A stretch of DNA of 64,000 bases from Chrysemys picta bellii (GCF_011386835.1 NC_088809.1:19745567-19809566); one strand, 5' to 3'; positions 23,551 to 36,967 are shown, numbered from the stretch's first letter. Notes: generated by a model not told the origin, from the sequence alone. A program made the numbers and translations.

Positions 23551-26500
23551 CCTTTGGTTCACAAAACTAGGAAGCCAATCTCTGTACAGATCATAAGCAG
23601 ACCATGCTACAAAGCGTGCTAGTGAGCAAAACTGCAGCGGCAAGCGTATCCCACATTACTCTCCTTCTTACTATTTCTTTATCTACCAGCTATAGGCCAC
23701 CTGAACATTCAAGCTTTGTCCATTGTTAACCTCCGTTTCCTTCCATTGTCCAGACAAGGCCTACATTTGCCCACTTGGGTGGATGTACCTGCGCTCCCTT
23801 TGACTGAGCTAGAACACTACAACTAGCCTTGGAACCGGGGGGTGTCAGGGGATAGACACCCCCCCCCCCCCCCCCCGAGAACATACGAAGGTTTCGGAGG
23901 GGATTGTGCCCAGGCCGCCCTGCTCCCCATACAGCTGGGACTACACTGCGATTTTGAGCACGCGCTCTCGATAATGCAGCTGAAAGTGACCCTCCCCACC
24001 CCAGCTGCAGTGCAGACCCAGAGAGAACAGCCCCCCTCCACCACTTTCTGGATGGGAAAGGAGAGATCTGCTGGCTCCGGATCTAGGTGGGTTTGCCTCT
24101 TGGCTGGTTTTTGTGCTGCCATGCCGGGTGCAGGTAAAAACGTGCATTCCCCCTGCACCTCCCCATTTGGGACCTACATTCCCTCTGTAAGCTGCACACA
24201 TGCACGGCAGTGATCTGGATACTAGGATGCATTCGTCCCATGGCTGGGAGCTGGCACAGCACCCAGGTCCCGCTTTGCATGCTGGCCCCTCAACCTCCCA
24301 AAACCGGTTACAGCAACTCTTAGTGCCAGGGCACAGGAAACAGGATAGACCCACGGCTCACCCACAGGGAGGGGTAAGGAGCAGGGACTGTGGTGGGGGA
24401 GGAAGGGGGCAAACAGGCCTTGAACCTCCCCCAGCCCCCTACTTGCAACATGACCCACATAAGGGGGGGAAAGGGGGTTGAGGGCAGGCAGCGTCTGGGT
24501 TTTCTGCATCTTGAAGGTGACATTCCTAGATTCAGGACAGATGCGCAGCAAACCCCACTGGTATCAGCCCCTAGAGAGCTCAGGCAGGATCAGGCTCCCA
24601 TTCTGCCTGGTGCAGTACACATAGATAGAATAGGGTGACACTATCTCCAAATAGCCCTAGGCACAGAGCACCCTCTGTCTGCCCACGTGGCTACGTCCAC
24701 CTCTCAGGAAAAGAGCCAGCACCTAGATCCTATAGGGGTTGGTGCGGCAGCAGGGCGATGGATCTGACTGGGATGCACAGGGATCGGGTAGCAGGGGAAG
24801 GGTTACGTGTCTGGGTGCTCCAGACGACTCAGATTAGCCCTTGGCAAAAAAAGGCAGGTGTGGTGCTGCCATCCACACTAGGTCACTACACCCTGAATGT
24901 CTGAAGTCCAGTGTCTGGGGAAGGGGTGGTGACTCTAGGAACCTGCCAAGAACAGCAAGGTGACGCCAACGGACTGGAGAGAAGACAGGCAGGGCATGGG
25001 CAGCATCACAACACACAAGAGGTCTCCAGGTATTTCTCAGCAGGTTATTCTAGCTGCAAACATGGGCTGAAGCCAGCAGCCCCTCTGGGCTTCCCGTCTT
25101 CTCCCAGTCACCATCCATCACAAACTGAATGCAACAAGGCGAGTTTGGGCCGGTGCTGTAGGACAACTCTCTGAAGCATTTGGGATTGAAACACATGCAG
25201 GCCGCTTTGCATCTATTTCAAAGTCTTTGTCGCTCATTTAACTCTCCCTGCGCTTATTTCTTTCTAGCCCTGCCAGGTTCTCGTTCACAGAGCCGAAGGG
25301 TCTGCGTTCTCAGTCTGTGGCTGAGGGCTAGAAGCATAATCCTACCAAAGGGGTGGAGGTGGGGGGAGAATCCATTTGCACAGCGCTAAGGATCTGAACA
25401 AATCCACAGGGTGTCAGGAATATCAGAGGCGCCGCCGCTCTTCTGCTTCACGTTGTCACAAGGGCCTCAGAGGAATGGGGCTGCAATAACTCTGCCCAAG
25501 AGAGGGATTTATGGGGGCACGGGCAGGCCCCACAGAACACGGAGCCGAACGTCAATGGAACAGATCCCCAGCTGGTGGAAGTGGCCATGGGTCTATTGCA
25601 CTCAGAGCTATGACCATTTGCAGTCTGAGGATCTGGCCAAATGGTCTTAATTTCAAGGGAAACCGTTTACTTTTATGGGACTAGTTTCTCAGCAATGTTT
25701 GCCTGGTGCATATAATTCAGATTTGCTTTTCTCTAAACAGACCTCTAAATGTCTATGAGCCTGCTAGCTGCAGAAGGCAGCTGCCATTTTGTGAGGTGAG
25801 GTTAATGCAGCATGTTAGAGAGGAGACATGCACACCATACTCTCTCACACACACACTTTACTTTTGTTGAATCCCTTAATCTAAAAGTAAAGGGATTCAC
25901 AATGAAGTGACAGGGTTTCCCCCTTAGGTATGGAAAGTCATAATAAACTAAGCGAGACTACATCTGTTTGCAGTTTCAACCTACTCTCCAGCAAAGCCTG
26001 CCACTCTGTGCTATGGTCTCACTTTTCGCAGCTGGTTCAAAGCTAAAGATCAGCGTGCAGACTGCTGTCCCTTTAAGAACCATAAAGGCCTTTCTCATGT
26101 AGCATTGCCCAATGTTGGGAAAGACAGAGGTCCTGGGAAAACGCCAGCCACACTAGAGGTGGCTGGGAGGGAGAGGAGATGCCTCTGTAGGCCGCTCCTA
26201 TGTGCTCCAAGAATATCCTTCCAGGTAGCGTGACCAGATTGGAAGTGTTAAAAAAAAAAAAAAAAAAGTCGGGACAGGGTGTGTGTGTGTGCACATGCCA
26301 AGCTATGCCCAGGTCTTGCAGAGAAGCTCATGCCCAAATTCCACAGAGCGTTGATCATACACGTTCTCCTTGGTCAATGCACCCCACCAACGCCTAATGA
26401 CATGTTCCCAGCCCTATTCCTATTGGCAGGTCCTTTGGGCCCAATACCCTGCGGGTGAAATCTTCTCTCAAGTTGATGGGGGGCAGAATTCACCCTGTGA

Positions 26501-27929
26501 TTGGCGTCCGCGTGAAGAGCCCAAAGGCCGTCGCTCGGCTGCCTAGAATCCATACAGATTCAAAGAAGCAGAATCTGCCTTTTAAACTTGGACATTGATC
26601 TTGCTCATCCTTGGGTGACTTTAGTGAGCAGAGGGCCCTCTCCTGAGCCCACTGTTCCCTGCCCGCGTCACAGGTTACAGATTTTCATCCAGTTCTGAGG
26701 GATCGCTCTCCCCAGCAAGGTGATTGATGAGAAGCACTCCAGAGACATGAGTGCTTGCTCCAGACACAGCAGAGGACGTCTGGGGCAGCCATCCTGCTCC
26801 GGAGACTCTCACGATCAGTTTGAACGGCGATGTCCTTGTCTCGCTATCTCCCATCTCGTTGCGTTTGATCCAACAGTGTCGGCATAGGCCCTAAGGAAGG
26901 GGAGCTGAAGGGCAGATGGAAAATTGGGAGAACAGGGCTGCAGTTATTTGTCATTTGCAGCTGCAGAGACGCTGCTGATTGGATCATGTGTGGGGATTGT
27001 ACCCGGGAAACTTTGGATCTAAAAGCAGCATCTCCCCTGCCTGAGAAGGGGCAGTTCCCAGAGCTTGCAGATAGTAGCTGGCTCAGAGCACACCGCATGG
27101 CCCAGCCACTAGATGGAGACAAAGACACCCCCAGCCATGGTCTTACCCAAACGCAGAGATGGATTGAGAACACAGGGCAGGTGGGGTGGCAGAACTGCAT
27201 GTTGGGTAAAAGTGGCCAGCACACCCCGGTTCTAAACGTGTCACTGCTTTGATTTCATTGATGTGCAAGTCTGCTCTTTCAAAGGTCATGTGTAATCGAG
27301 ACTAGGCTAGCCAGGTCAGTACCAGCTCTACCCCCAGACCACATGGCTTAACAGGATGCAGTGCTGGCTGATGGTCGCAGGAGGGCACAAGTGTCATAAT
27401 ACCACAGCCACATGCAGAGAGAGAGAGTAATTGACTATAGTGCTTAGACGCAGCAGTGAGGAAAGAACCCCACAGTATCTGTTAGTTTTCTTAATCTCAT
27501 GTTTTCTTAAACTTATTTTTGGATTGAGGGGAGGGGGCTGACTCATGATATTTGAAAACTTGGGGCTGGCCAGACAGCTGTAGCGGTGCTGCTGTAAGAG
27601 CTGATGAAGCAGTGTGTTATAAATATAGGGGTGATGCCTGAAATCACACACATTAAGCCAATACCCTTGGGAATCAAACACTAATGAAAACATCTGGATT
27701 TACACACTGAAAAACAAAAACCCAAAACATGGGATTCTTTGCTTTTAACGCCTTCATTTTTATTCAGCCCTACTGGAATAAGATGGGTTAGCAACAGACA
27801 AGGTCTCCCCTCCCAAAATGTGGGGCATATACCCCTACATTATGTAGCCAGGATCCCTCCCATTTCAAAATGGGCAGCACAAGGCAGGGTTGCACAGAAT
27901 TATATACCAGTGTGAAAGGATTATGAAGT

Positions 27930-28115
27930 CATGGATAATAAACCCTTGCTCTTATCAGTAGATACCAAAGCCCTTTACCAAGGAGGCCAGGATCATCATT
28001 ATACAGATGGGGAAACTGAGGCACAGCAAGGTCGAATGACTTGTCCGAGGTCGGCCAGCCACAGAGCTGGGAATAGAATCTGGGTCTTTGAAGCCCCATT
28101 CCTGGGCTCAATGCT
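27930..28115 (-). mobile_element. MIR-like SINE fragment
   Basis: ACAGATGGGGAAACTGAGGC, AATGACTTGTCCGAGGTCGG and GGGAATAGAATCTGGGTC are the complement of a well-preserved core. Confidence 0.75.
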
Positions 28116-28316
28116 ACTGGATAGATTAAGTACCCTTCCGTTTCTGAGAATTCTGAAGAGGTACCCGGAGGAAACACATGAAAGCAAGGAATGTGATTGC
28201 TAGGTGCACAATAGCAGAAGAATACTGCCTGCTATTTTGGAATATTTCCACCGTCTGCAAACCTCAGGAGACTATAAGCACTTCCATGCAAGGATTTCAA
28301 CTATTAATGAATTAAC

Positions 28317-28319
<3 letters not shown>

Positions 28320-28351
<32 letters not shown>

Positions 28352-28353
28352 AC
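28320..28353. repeat. (CA)n microsatellite
   Basis: About 16 CA repeats with one break near the right end. Confidence 0.95.
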
Positions 28354-28364
28354 AGGGAATCATC

Positions 28365-28730
28365 AGTAGCTCTGTTTTACAGGCGGGGAAAGTGACACAT
28401 CAGGAGAGTCTAAGTGACTTGCCTAGGGTCACACACCAGAGACAGTGGCAGAGAAAGGAAAAGAACGCCTGGGCTATATTAGGATTACAGCACCACATAG
28501 GGGCCCCAACTGAGATCAGGGCCCTGTTATGCCAGGCGCAGTGCAAATACACAGCGAGAGACAACCCCTTCCCCAGCGCGCTTAAAATCCGAACAGGAAA
28601 GACAGAGTGAGCAAAAGGGAGATAACTCTTCCTTTTACCCATGGGGACCCGAGGCCCAAAGAGAGTGAGATTTGCTCAGGGCCATGCAGCAGAGCCAGGA
28701 TCAAGCCCAGAGCTCCTCCAGCCAATGCCT
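28365..28730 (-). mobile_element. MIR-like SINE fragments, two or more copies
   Basis: The first core is at 28380-28460 (AAGTGACTTGCCTAGGGTCA). A tail complement is at 28500-28560 (GGGGCCCCAACTGAGATCAG), and a second core at 28635-28715 (AGATTTGCTCAGGGCCATGC). Confidence 0.6.
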
Positions 28731-28734
28731 TGCC

Positions 28735-29785
28735 CAAAATATTCGGTTCCCCTTACACCAGTACAAGCCCCTAGACTTCAAGGGCATTGCACTGGCGTCA
28801 ATGAAAGCAGAATCTGGCCATATGCAGGCATCTGTTTCAGCTACAAGACCATCCTCCCTCTCTGGAGACCATATTTAGGGACTGTCAGGCAGCAAGGTCC
28901 TGCAGTGTCCTCTTTCCTAGGAGGAGAAATTCAACACCCAGCGCTGTGAGCTTTTCCAGAGGGGAATCCAGGATAGAATTTCCTGATTATAGCAGGGACC
29001 AATTTTTCTCAAGGTCTTACCACATGCCCAGGGGAAGCCATTCGTAGCCTTCAGTGTCTTCATTTCTTGATTGCCTCTGCCTTCCTCCTGCATCTCTGCA
29101 GTTTCCAAAGCCCGGCAATTTGGCAGAGAATTTATTCAGGTTTGAGCCCTGAGCTCATACGTGGAGAGTGACACCACGCCCCCTGCCTTCGGGGAGGCTG
29201 CCCACCCCAGCCCCACCCTTACCACCATCCTCACCCACTGTAGCCCCAAAGCCCCACCCCACACTGTGGCCAGAGCAGCCTTGCCCCAGCTACCCCACCC
29301 CCCAGCATGTCCGCCCTGGCCCACCAGCCAGCCCAGTTCCAGCTCCAGGCCACCTGCCCAAGCTGAGCCCCGCCAGCTTCAGGGGAGAGAGGGCAGGGCC
29401 TCAGGGCGAGGTGTGGATAGGGCCACAGCCTGGGTTAGGGGAGCCTTAGCCTCCCCTGGCCTATTATACCCCCTGCCCATGCCTGAGCTATTTGGTGAAT
29501 CCAGACAATGCCCGAGTACAGAGAGAGTCAGAAAAAGAAATCAGGTTCATTTATCACTAAGGGATTTGCTCTCATTGCTAGTCTCTCTCAGACTCTCTGC
29601 GCCTTATAAACCAGCCAATAAAGAAGTCTCCCAATATTACCGTTTACGAGTGTGGATGGCCTGCATGTTGCCATAGAAACATACAACAAACCCATGTCAA
29701 CTACTGCCTTTGTCAAGTGAATGATGACGATGCTGCCTCCCCCATCCAGAAGGGGTAAGAAGCCTTCTGGACATTGAGAGAAAGG
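28735..29785. other. Intergenic sequence, partly C-rich
   Basis: 29160-29460 is C-rich with CCAGCCCCACCC-type words, probably repeat-derived. The 171-codon frame there is compositional. Confidence 0.5.
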
Positions 29786-29787
29786 GC

Positions 29788-30052
29788 TAGTCTACACTAG
29801 AAAATTAGATCAACCCAGCTAGGTCACTCAGGGGAGTGAAAAATCCACATCCCTGAACGACGTAGTTAAGCTGACCTAAGTCCCTGTCTAGACAGGGCTA
29901 GGTTGATGGAAGAATTCTTTCATTGACCTAGCTCCCACCTCTCGGGGAAGGTGGATTAACTACACCGACCGGAGAACCTCTCCCATCACGGTAGTAAGTG
30001 TCTACACCGAAGCGCTGAGCTGGGCTGCTGCAGCAGTTTAAGTGTAGACATT
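29788..30052. mobile_element. Non-autonomous DNA transposon (GTCTACACT termini)
   Basis: The left end GGGCTAGTCTACACT and the right end, complemented, GGGCAATGTCTACACT are inverted repeats. The interior pairs TAGCTCCCACCTCTCGGGGA-type words common in reptile genomes. No coding capacity. The superfamily is not assigned, because no clear target duplication was found. Confidence 0.7.
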
Positions 30053-30109
30053 GCCCAAGTAGAGAAAGAACTGACAGGGATTTGAAGGGGATTTCATATT
30101 ATTCTGTGA

Positions 30110-30462
30110 ACAAGAGTCAGGCTAGCTGTAACCCTAATAACGCGAGATTTGTAGAAGCGAGGATTGTGTGAGGCGAGTGGGAAAGAACTGTGTGAGAAGT
30201 TGTTGCAACCTTGAGTTGGATAAGCATGGAATGTAGACTATAGTTTAAATTGGTGAGAAAAATAAGATATCAGGATGACCTATGTATAAACAAAATGCAA
30301 GTGTTGCCCATTATTGTTTGTAACAAAAGGTAAAAACGCTTGCTGTAATTGTTTATCTGGTGAGAGACCTGTTTAGCTCTCTCCCTCCACACAATTGCTA
30401 GAGATAAAGTATCTGACTTGCTGCACCCAACCTGAGAGTGAGAACTCTGTTTTTCTCTGACA
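30110..30462 (+). other. Possible solo-LTR-like sequence
   Basis: A moderately AT-rich block ends with ATTGCTAGAGATAAAGTATC and TGACTTGCTGCACCC, similar in style to reptile LTR 3' ends. It sits exactly between two DNA transposons. No inverted termini or duplication were confirmed. Confidence 0.25.
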
Positions 30463-30466
30463 GTGG

Positions 30467-31158
30467 GTATGCCTACACTAATATAAGCTCGGGTTTAGGG
30501 GGACTCAAGCCAGCTGACCCATGTTAGGGCTTGAGCGTCTACATTGTATTTTAACCCTGCATTAAGGCTTTTCTAACCTGTGCGCGAACCAAAGGCTCTG
30601 GCATCCACTCTGTAGTGCCCAGACCTGAGTCAAAGAAACCATATCCCAGAGTCCCTAGCGCCAGCCCCACAAAACATTGCTGCTCTAGCTCTAGGACAGT
30701 GGTGCACTGTGGGAAAACTTTACTGCCTGCCGTGCATGTTACAGGAAGTCTGAAGCCGCTCATTTTGCAGAAGGCTTGATGGGTTCACTCTCCATTGCAA
30801 ACCCAGGAGGCTCACAGATCGGTGGTCAGTAGAGAGTGGGTTACCAATGCTGCTGTTCGCAAAAGCGGGGGTAGGGTCTTCCGTTTTCAATAAACGGGAT
30901 TATAGATTTGGGCGGGAGAGAGAGGACTAAGGAAGTCATCCCATGGAATTGTGGGATACTTCTGGCTGACTCCTGGGACCCAAGTCAAGCTGGGCTGCGT
31001 CTACACTGCAAAGCAATAGGGCTTGGACCGTGGGTCCCAGCTTAACTCAAGCTCGGACCCTCCAGCCTTGCAGGGTCCTGGGACAGCACAAGTGCAGTGT
31101 AAATGCAAATGCGGATTAGGCTTGAGCCCAGGCTCACGTTGCAGTTTAGACATACCCA
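30467..31158. mobile_element. Non-autonomous DNA transposon, about 690 bp
   Basis: The left end is TGGGTATGCCTACACT and the right end, complemented, TGGGTATGTCTAAA. Subterminal AAGCTCGGGT and TTGAGCCCAGGCTC words are inverted relatives. An internal CTGGGCTGCGTCTACACTGC at about 30990 looks like a second end, so this may be two abutting copies. Confidence 0.65.
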
Positions 31159-32052
31159 GAGAGCCTGGCACCAAGCTAGAGTTTTCAGTGAGTTTCCCCA
31201 CCCCCCTTCTCAGCCTCTCTGGAGGGAGCTGAAGCCACTTGTGTTGCAGGGGAAGGAGCTTTTAATGGGCAGGATCCAAGGCGGGTTGTCCCCACTTCCT
31301 GGGTGGAGCCATTTTGGAAAGGGACCAAGAGCTGGCCTGTGTCTCCCCCTCCACACACCCAGAAGCTACCAGACACTAACGGATTGTGATCCTCCACTAC
31401 TGAACATTTGGGGGTTGGCAATGTTGCAAAACCTAAGACGCAGGCCCCCAGAATGAGGGTTTGTCTTCGCCATCTGGATTTGGAGCCTTCAGGGTGATTC
31501 AAGCCATGTTCTATCCAAGGCACTTGTAGGATCTCCATTACTATCGTACATGAGCACCTCCCAATCTTTAATGCATTTCTCTTCCCAAGGAAGGGCAGTG
31601 CTTTATCCCCATTGGGCAGAGGCAGTACTGAGGAACAGAGACCAAGGTGACGGCGATGGACGTTAGCAGCCCTGATCTGGGTCCAAGTGACTTGCTTTAG
31701 ATAACAGGGGAAGATCTTAGCTGTCCCAAGCTCATGCCGCACCCATAGGGCCCTACCGCCTCCCATTCTTAAGCTTTTCTCTACTCATGAGGGCTAGGAA
31801 CTTACTTTAAGTATTTTTAAGCATGTATTGATGAGACTCTAGAGCAGAAACACTCAATACGGTGATTTTTAATCACGAACCTCCATCACTGGCAACACAC
31901 AGTCAGTAGAACACGATACAGGCCTACGGTCATCATCGCTCCCAGGCCTAACATATGGAGATGTGCTCGGATGAGACAATGCAGAAAGGGCAGGTAAGTA
32001 AACCCCTTTCCGACGAGGACTCAAGAGCTCCATCTCAGATTCCTTTAGCCCA

Positions 32053-32244
32053 GTGGTTTTCAAACTTTTGAACTGGTGACCCCTTTCACACAGCAAAAGG
32101 GGTGACACCCCCCTTTATCGATTAAAAACACATTTAACACCATTATAAATGCTGGACACCAAGCAGGGTTTGTGGGTGGAGGCTGACAGCTCGCGACCCC
32201 CCCACAACCTCCTGAGAGGTCACGATCCCCAGTTTCAGAACCCC
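32053..32244. mobile_element. hAT-like MITE, 192 bp
   Basis: Termini GTGGTTTTCAAAC and GTTTCAGAACCCC are inverted repeats of the widespread CAGTGGTTCTCAAAC hAT type. They are flanked by a perfect 8-bp duplication TTAGCCCA (32045-32052 and 32245-32252). Confidence 0.8.
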
Positions 32245-32970
32245 TTAGCCCACTGAGATACCTGCTGATTCGTGCTAGTCAGGGATTTCCCTAGCTGTGT
32301 CTACATTTCCTTCCCACGCCATGGTTTCTAAAGCAAGAAATCCATCACACATTCAGAGCCGCTGAAGTGAGCGGTGTGCCAGCCAAAGATGGCCCGAAGT
32401 GGTCATTGACCCCAACCTGGGGCCACAGCCTCACCAGGGCCTGGGTTTCCTAACTAGCACCCAGCATCCCCAGCGAATCCCATTGCCTGCTCCACCCACT
32501 CCGTCTGCCACAGGGAGTTCTGCTACCAGCCTAGCGGCGGACATTGGGTCTCGAGGAGTTCACCCCCGTCACATTGCAGCGATAGGGTCTGCCTTTCCGC
32601 ATGCTCACCCTGGTGAGCGTCAGGAGTGAATCCAGGGAGATTAGAGGAGTTACGCTGGTGTGAACACAGAGGTGGGTGATGGACAGTCAAGCCTACAGCC
32701 TTCACCAGAACAGTTTAGTGCCTGATCCTGAGCAGGGCTGAATACCTCTAACTCGTATTGAAGTGAAGGGCTCAGCACCCCTCAGGATCAGGCCTGTCAC
32801 ATATGGAGGACATATCCAGCTAGCTGGCCCAGCAATGCACATAAACCAGAACGCACTGGGCCAGATCCCCAGCTGGCATCAGTCAGCCCAGCTACGCTGA
32901 CATCGGTGCCATCGGCCCTTTGAAATCAATAGAGCAAAGCTGACTTGCCCCAGTGGAGGATCTAGCCTAG

Positions 32971-33372
32971 TGGCTCTCAACCTCTCCAGACGACTGTATC
33001 CCTTTCAAGAGTCTGATTGGTCTTGTGTACCCCCACATTTCACCTCCCTTGAAAGCTATTTGCTTACAAAAATCAGACATAAAAACACAAGTGTCACAGC
33101 ACACTATAACTGAAAGATTGCTGACTTTCTCATTTTTACCATAGAATTATAAAATAGAGGAATTGGAATAATAAAGATTCTTTACATTTCAGTGTATAGT
33201 ACATTGAGCAATATAAACAAGTCATCATTGAAAGTTTAGTTTGTATTGACCTCCCGAGTGCTTTTTAGGTAGCCTGTTGTAAAACAAGACAAATATCAAG
33301 AGGAGTTGATGAACCCCCTTTAAGACCTCTGCATACCCCCAGGGGTACGTGTCCCCCTGATTGAGAACCACT
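32971..33372. mobile_element. hAT-like element, about 400 bp
   Basis: Termini AGTGGCTCTCAACC and GATTGAGAACCACT are inverted repeats. Subterminal TGTACCCCCACATTTCACC and GCATACCCCCAGGGGTACG are typical of this group. The interior is AT-rich, unlike its GC-richer surroundings. No coding sequence is seen. Confidence 0.75.
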
Positions 33373-33375
33373 GGT

Positions 33376-34980
33376 CAAGCCCACGGTCAGTAAGCGTGTA
33401 GGAGAGTGACTCACCGGCTGCCGTATCCCCCCATGGCCGGCATGGTGTAGCAGGCTCTCCTCCAGCAATCCAGCCTGGGCTTTTCTTCTCAGGACTTGGC
33501 CCATGTCACCTTCAGTCCTACCCTTTCCAGGGTAACAGAGTCCCACAAACCAACCATCTCACAGCAGGCCTTCAGCCCACCTCCCTTGCATCAGGGGGCT
33601 TTCACACCACCATCCCCAGAGACCAGGAGCCAGCAGACCACAGCTGCCTGCCACAGGGAGCCTGGGCTGGGCCCCAGACTCTTCACCCCACCCCAGGTTC
33701 TGGGGACTTCTTTCCTGCTCCAGTGCCAAGCAGTGCTTCCCTGGGCTTTCTCAGTGGAGGGCTGGCTCCTTGACTTCCTCGCCCCAGGCTCTCTGGGGCT
33801 GTACCCCTCTGTTCCCCAACCCCAGGAGCCCCATGGTGCCTAGCTCTTTTATCAAGGCTCATCAGAGGAGCTGGGTCCACTCCTGTCCTTTCCTAGTGTT
33901 TCTCCCAGAGCTCTGTTCTCCCCTGCCTCTCTTCTACTGTCCTCAAGTCCTTCCTTTTTCAGTCCCCCTACTCCTCTCAGCTGGGTCAGGTATTCCTTAA
34001 TTCAGCCAGCCAGGGATTCCTCAGCTGAGTCAGGCCTGCCCTGCAAGTGCACCTGAGTGCACTAATTGCTCTCGGGCTCCCATTAACTCTTTCTCTGCCA
34101 GTGGGGATACACACCCCACCACAAAGCATCTCTCCCTCCCCCCGGGAGAAAGCACAATTAGACTCTTGGGTTCAGCCCCCGCCTCCTCTGGCAAAACATG
34201 CACAAAGCACCCGTGGGTGCCAGCGAGCCTGGGGAACCCACAAGGCTGGCTCTGAGGTCTTGGGAGTGCAGAAGCGAGGCGCCAGCCCTACTGTCCCCCC
34301 ACAAAATAAACAATGGGCCACACTCACCCCTCGCTTAACTCCAGCGATTTAGTGGGGTCGCACCCGGGAGAAAATTGGCCCAGTGTGTTTAATTGCACAT
34401 CACTAACAAGTGCTAGCTTCAGCACCGCAGGCAGCCTTCCCCCTTCTTCTCTCTAATTGCTCCTTTAGGGACCGGGGAGAATCCAATCTGCACGGGCTGT
34501 GTATGTTACAGCCAGACAGGGTGGAGAGAGAGGCAGAGTGACAGTCATCCGGCTTCAGGCCACTAGATCCGCGTCCTTGCCAGGGTGCGCCTGCTGGCTC
34601 ACCCCCTTTAGGGCCCCATGCCATCAGCCTCCCTGCCCACCTGTATGTGTAGCACCTGCTTACCACTGTACGCCCGGGCCCACAGGCTGGAAAGGATGTG
34701 TAGGGCCATTGAGGGGTGAAGGTTTCCTGACACCCCTGGCCATCCCAGAGCACAATCTGACTCCTGGAATGAGGGTGTCGCTCAGTGCGAGCCCAGGTGG
34801 CAGGATCTTGGCCCTTAGCTTCTAGCAGATGCCTGTTCTGAATAGGCACAGATGGATCCTGCAAATGGAAGGTACACCTGGGGAAGCACAGGGGGCAGTC
34901 CTCTGCCATGAGTGGGATGGAGTCTCCAGGCCCTCCGGCGCACCCGCTCCCTCGTTCAGCACAAGAAAGCGGCAGGGGGT
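33376..34980. other. Intergenic sequence, likely partly repeat-derived
   Basis: C/T-rich plus strand through 33400-34200, possibly an old LTR or satellite-like remnant. No coding exon recognised. Confidence 0.4.
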
Positions 34981-34984
34981 GGGT

Positions 34985-35225
34985 AGACTCATAGACTCAT
35001 AGACTTTAAGGTCAGAAGGGACCATTATGATCATCTGGTCTGACCCCCTGCATGCTGCAGGCCACAAAACCGTCCCTACCCCTTCCCTGGACTCTGCTGT
35101 TGATGTCCCCAATCCTGTGTTTTAGTGACTTCAATTGGCAGAGACCCTCCTGCTAGTGATCCCTGCCCCATGCTGCGGAGGAAGGCGAAAAACCTCCAGA
35201 GGCTCGAAAAACCTCCAGAGAAAAG
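34985..35225 (-). mobile_element. CR1-type LINE, 3' fragment
   Basis: The complement of a CR1 3' end begins with repeated AGACTCATAGACT and continues AAGGTCAGAAGGGACCATTA, then GGTCTGACCCCCTGCATG. It ends near duplicated GAAAAACCTCCAGAG words at about 35189-35220. Confidence 0.8.
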
Positions 35226-35604
35226 GATGGGTCTGAAAGCAACGGGAGTAAGGGCCAAAGAACCAGGCCTTTTGCAAAGAAAAAGACAAAGTCCCTGGGG
35301 CAAAGATTTGACAGTCTAAGGGCTGGATCCTGAGAGCTGCCTGCCCCGGCAGTGGACGCTGTCGGGGCTCAGCATCTTCCAGAGTCCGGCAGAACTTGGC
35401 AACGTGAGTACAGGGACGGGGACGATGACGCGCGCAAGGCGACTGATGGGGAGGTTAAGCACGTGTGTGTATCGGCTGTTGCAGCGGGCTATGGGAGGCG
35501 GCCGTGCTGGAGTTTCTAACTCAGCCTGAAGAAGCATTTGCCCCATACAGAAGGGAGGCCAGGCGTAGAATGTGGATCTGGGTTAGGATTTCAGACACCC
35601 TTAG

Positions 35605-35728
35605 GGTGACCAGATGTTCCGATTTTATAGGGATAGTCCTGATATTCGGGGTTTTGTCTTATATAGGGCCTATCATCCCTCCACGCCCTGTCCCGATTTC
35701 TCACACTTCCTGTCTGGTCCCCCAATGA
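35605..35728. mobile_element. Older copy of the 126-bp hAT-like MITE
   Basis: The left end TAGGGTGACCAGATG and the internal CTTATATAGGG, TCCCGATTTCTCACACTTCC and CTGTCTGGTC follow the copy at 37448 along its whole length with scattered changes. The right terminus has decayed (CTGGTCCCCCA). No target duplication is clear, so it is probably older. Confidence 0.75.
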
Positions 35729-35824
35729 CGAAGTGTTTGGATCCAGCGGGTTTGGTTCAGGTCTTGACTTCGTAACCAAGGAAAGCATTCTCCATGCACA
35801 GGAAGGGGAGGGATGGAGAGATTC

Positions 35825-36095
35825 TCTGACCACATTTACACTATACACTTCTGCTAGCCTAGGGGTGAAGAGGTGAGATCCCCTGACCAACACAGCTGTG
35901 CCGGCAAAAGTCCCTAGTGCAGACGCAATGCTGCCCCATACCAAGATAGCATGTTTTGCTCATGGGTTTGGTTTTCCCATACCAGTACGAAGCACAGCTT
36001 TGCCGGTATAGCTGCATCCACACTAGAAGAGCTTTACTGGTACAGTATACTGGTATTCCGATACCACTGCAGCACCCCTAGTGTAGACATGGCCT
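35825..36095. mobile_element. Non-autonomous DNA transposon (GTCTACACT termini)
   Basis: The left end GACCACATTTACACTATAC and the right end, complemented, GAGGCCATGTCTACACTAG are inverted. The interior repeats TGCCGGTATAGCTGCATCC-type words. It belongs to the same broad group as 29788-30052. Confidence 0.65.
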
Positions 36096-36099
36096 CTGG

Positions 36100-36965
36100 A
36101 ACAAAAATCAACCTTCATCTTCCCAGTCTAACCCAGCACAGCAAGCGCCAGCTGCCCTCTGACTGGGTGTCTCCGTGAGAGAGAAATCTGGGGGGAGGGG
36201 AGCGGACTGTTTCTTTTATTTGCAGCATCCAGGAATCAGCCCAGCAGGACGGAGGTGGGGCTGCTTGGAGGTAAAGCCGTAAGAGCGCTTTCTCTGAGCT
36301 GCTGTTGGAGTCACGGAGGGGAGAGAAAACACACAACTTTGCTGGTTGTCATTCAGCAAAATAAGGATGACTAGAGGCCCCGGGGAGCCCGACTCTGTGT
36401 CGCTGTCTCTCCCTCTCTTTTACGCCGTACCCCGCCTCTCTGCAAAAGTCTGTTGCTCTCTTTATCCCGTGCTGTCGTCACTAACATCTATGTCTTCTAT
36501 TGAGCGAGAGCAGATGCCCGATCGTGGGAAGAACCTGCCTCGTGGATCATGCCTTTGCCGTGTGAATTCCGGTAGCAGAACAGTGAAAGTGAGCCCAGAC
36601 AGACAGTGAGCCGGCGTCCCCAGGGTGGACACCTTGCCCTGCGCTCAGCAGTGATCTTTTTATAACCACCTGGCATGGCTGCAGCACTGAATAATTGATC
36701 CAAGGCAAATAGGATGAGAGAGGAACTGGTTCGGCAGCTCTTCCACCCAGGTGCACCTGGAATATTACAACACCTGAGTCTCTTGCAGCATTTTCACTGT
36801 GGCAGCTCCCCGCACAGCATCTCTGGGGAAATACCCAACCTCAGCACAACACGTTATTAGGCCGGAGTGCTGGACCAATCCGTGGAGGGCAGTGCTTTAA
36901 ATCTATGTTCTCAAACACACGCTTCGGTTAGACTCAAGGGGACACCTATTGTGTTTACAGAAATG
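36100..36965. other. No recognised gene
   Basis: Single-copy-looking sequence. Short frames have no family resemblance. Confidence 0.5.
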
Positions 36966-36967
36966 AT

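Larger units (their letters stand above)
18690..27925. other. Intergenic sequence outside listed repeats
   Basis: This 9-kb stretch contains one turtle-type SINE, one CR1 tail, one MIR-like fragment and possible LTR material. A remnant of a hAT-like end (GCGTGACCAGATTGG, an A18 run, then TCGGGACAGG) lies at 26227-26278. No exon was recognised. Confidence 0.5.

Noticed and set aside
28320..28353. Short tandem repeats as a CRISPR-like array
   Set aside because: They are simple dinucleotide repeats in a vertebrate genome, without spacers.
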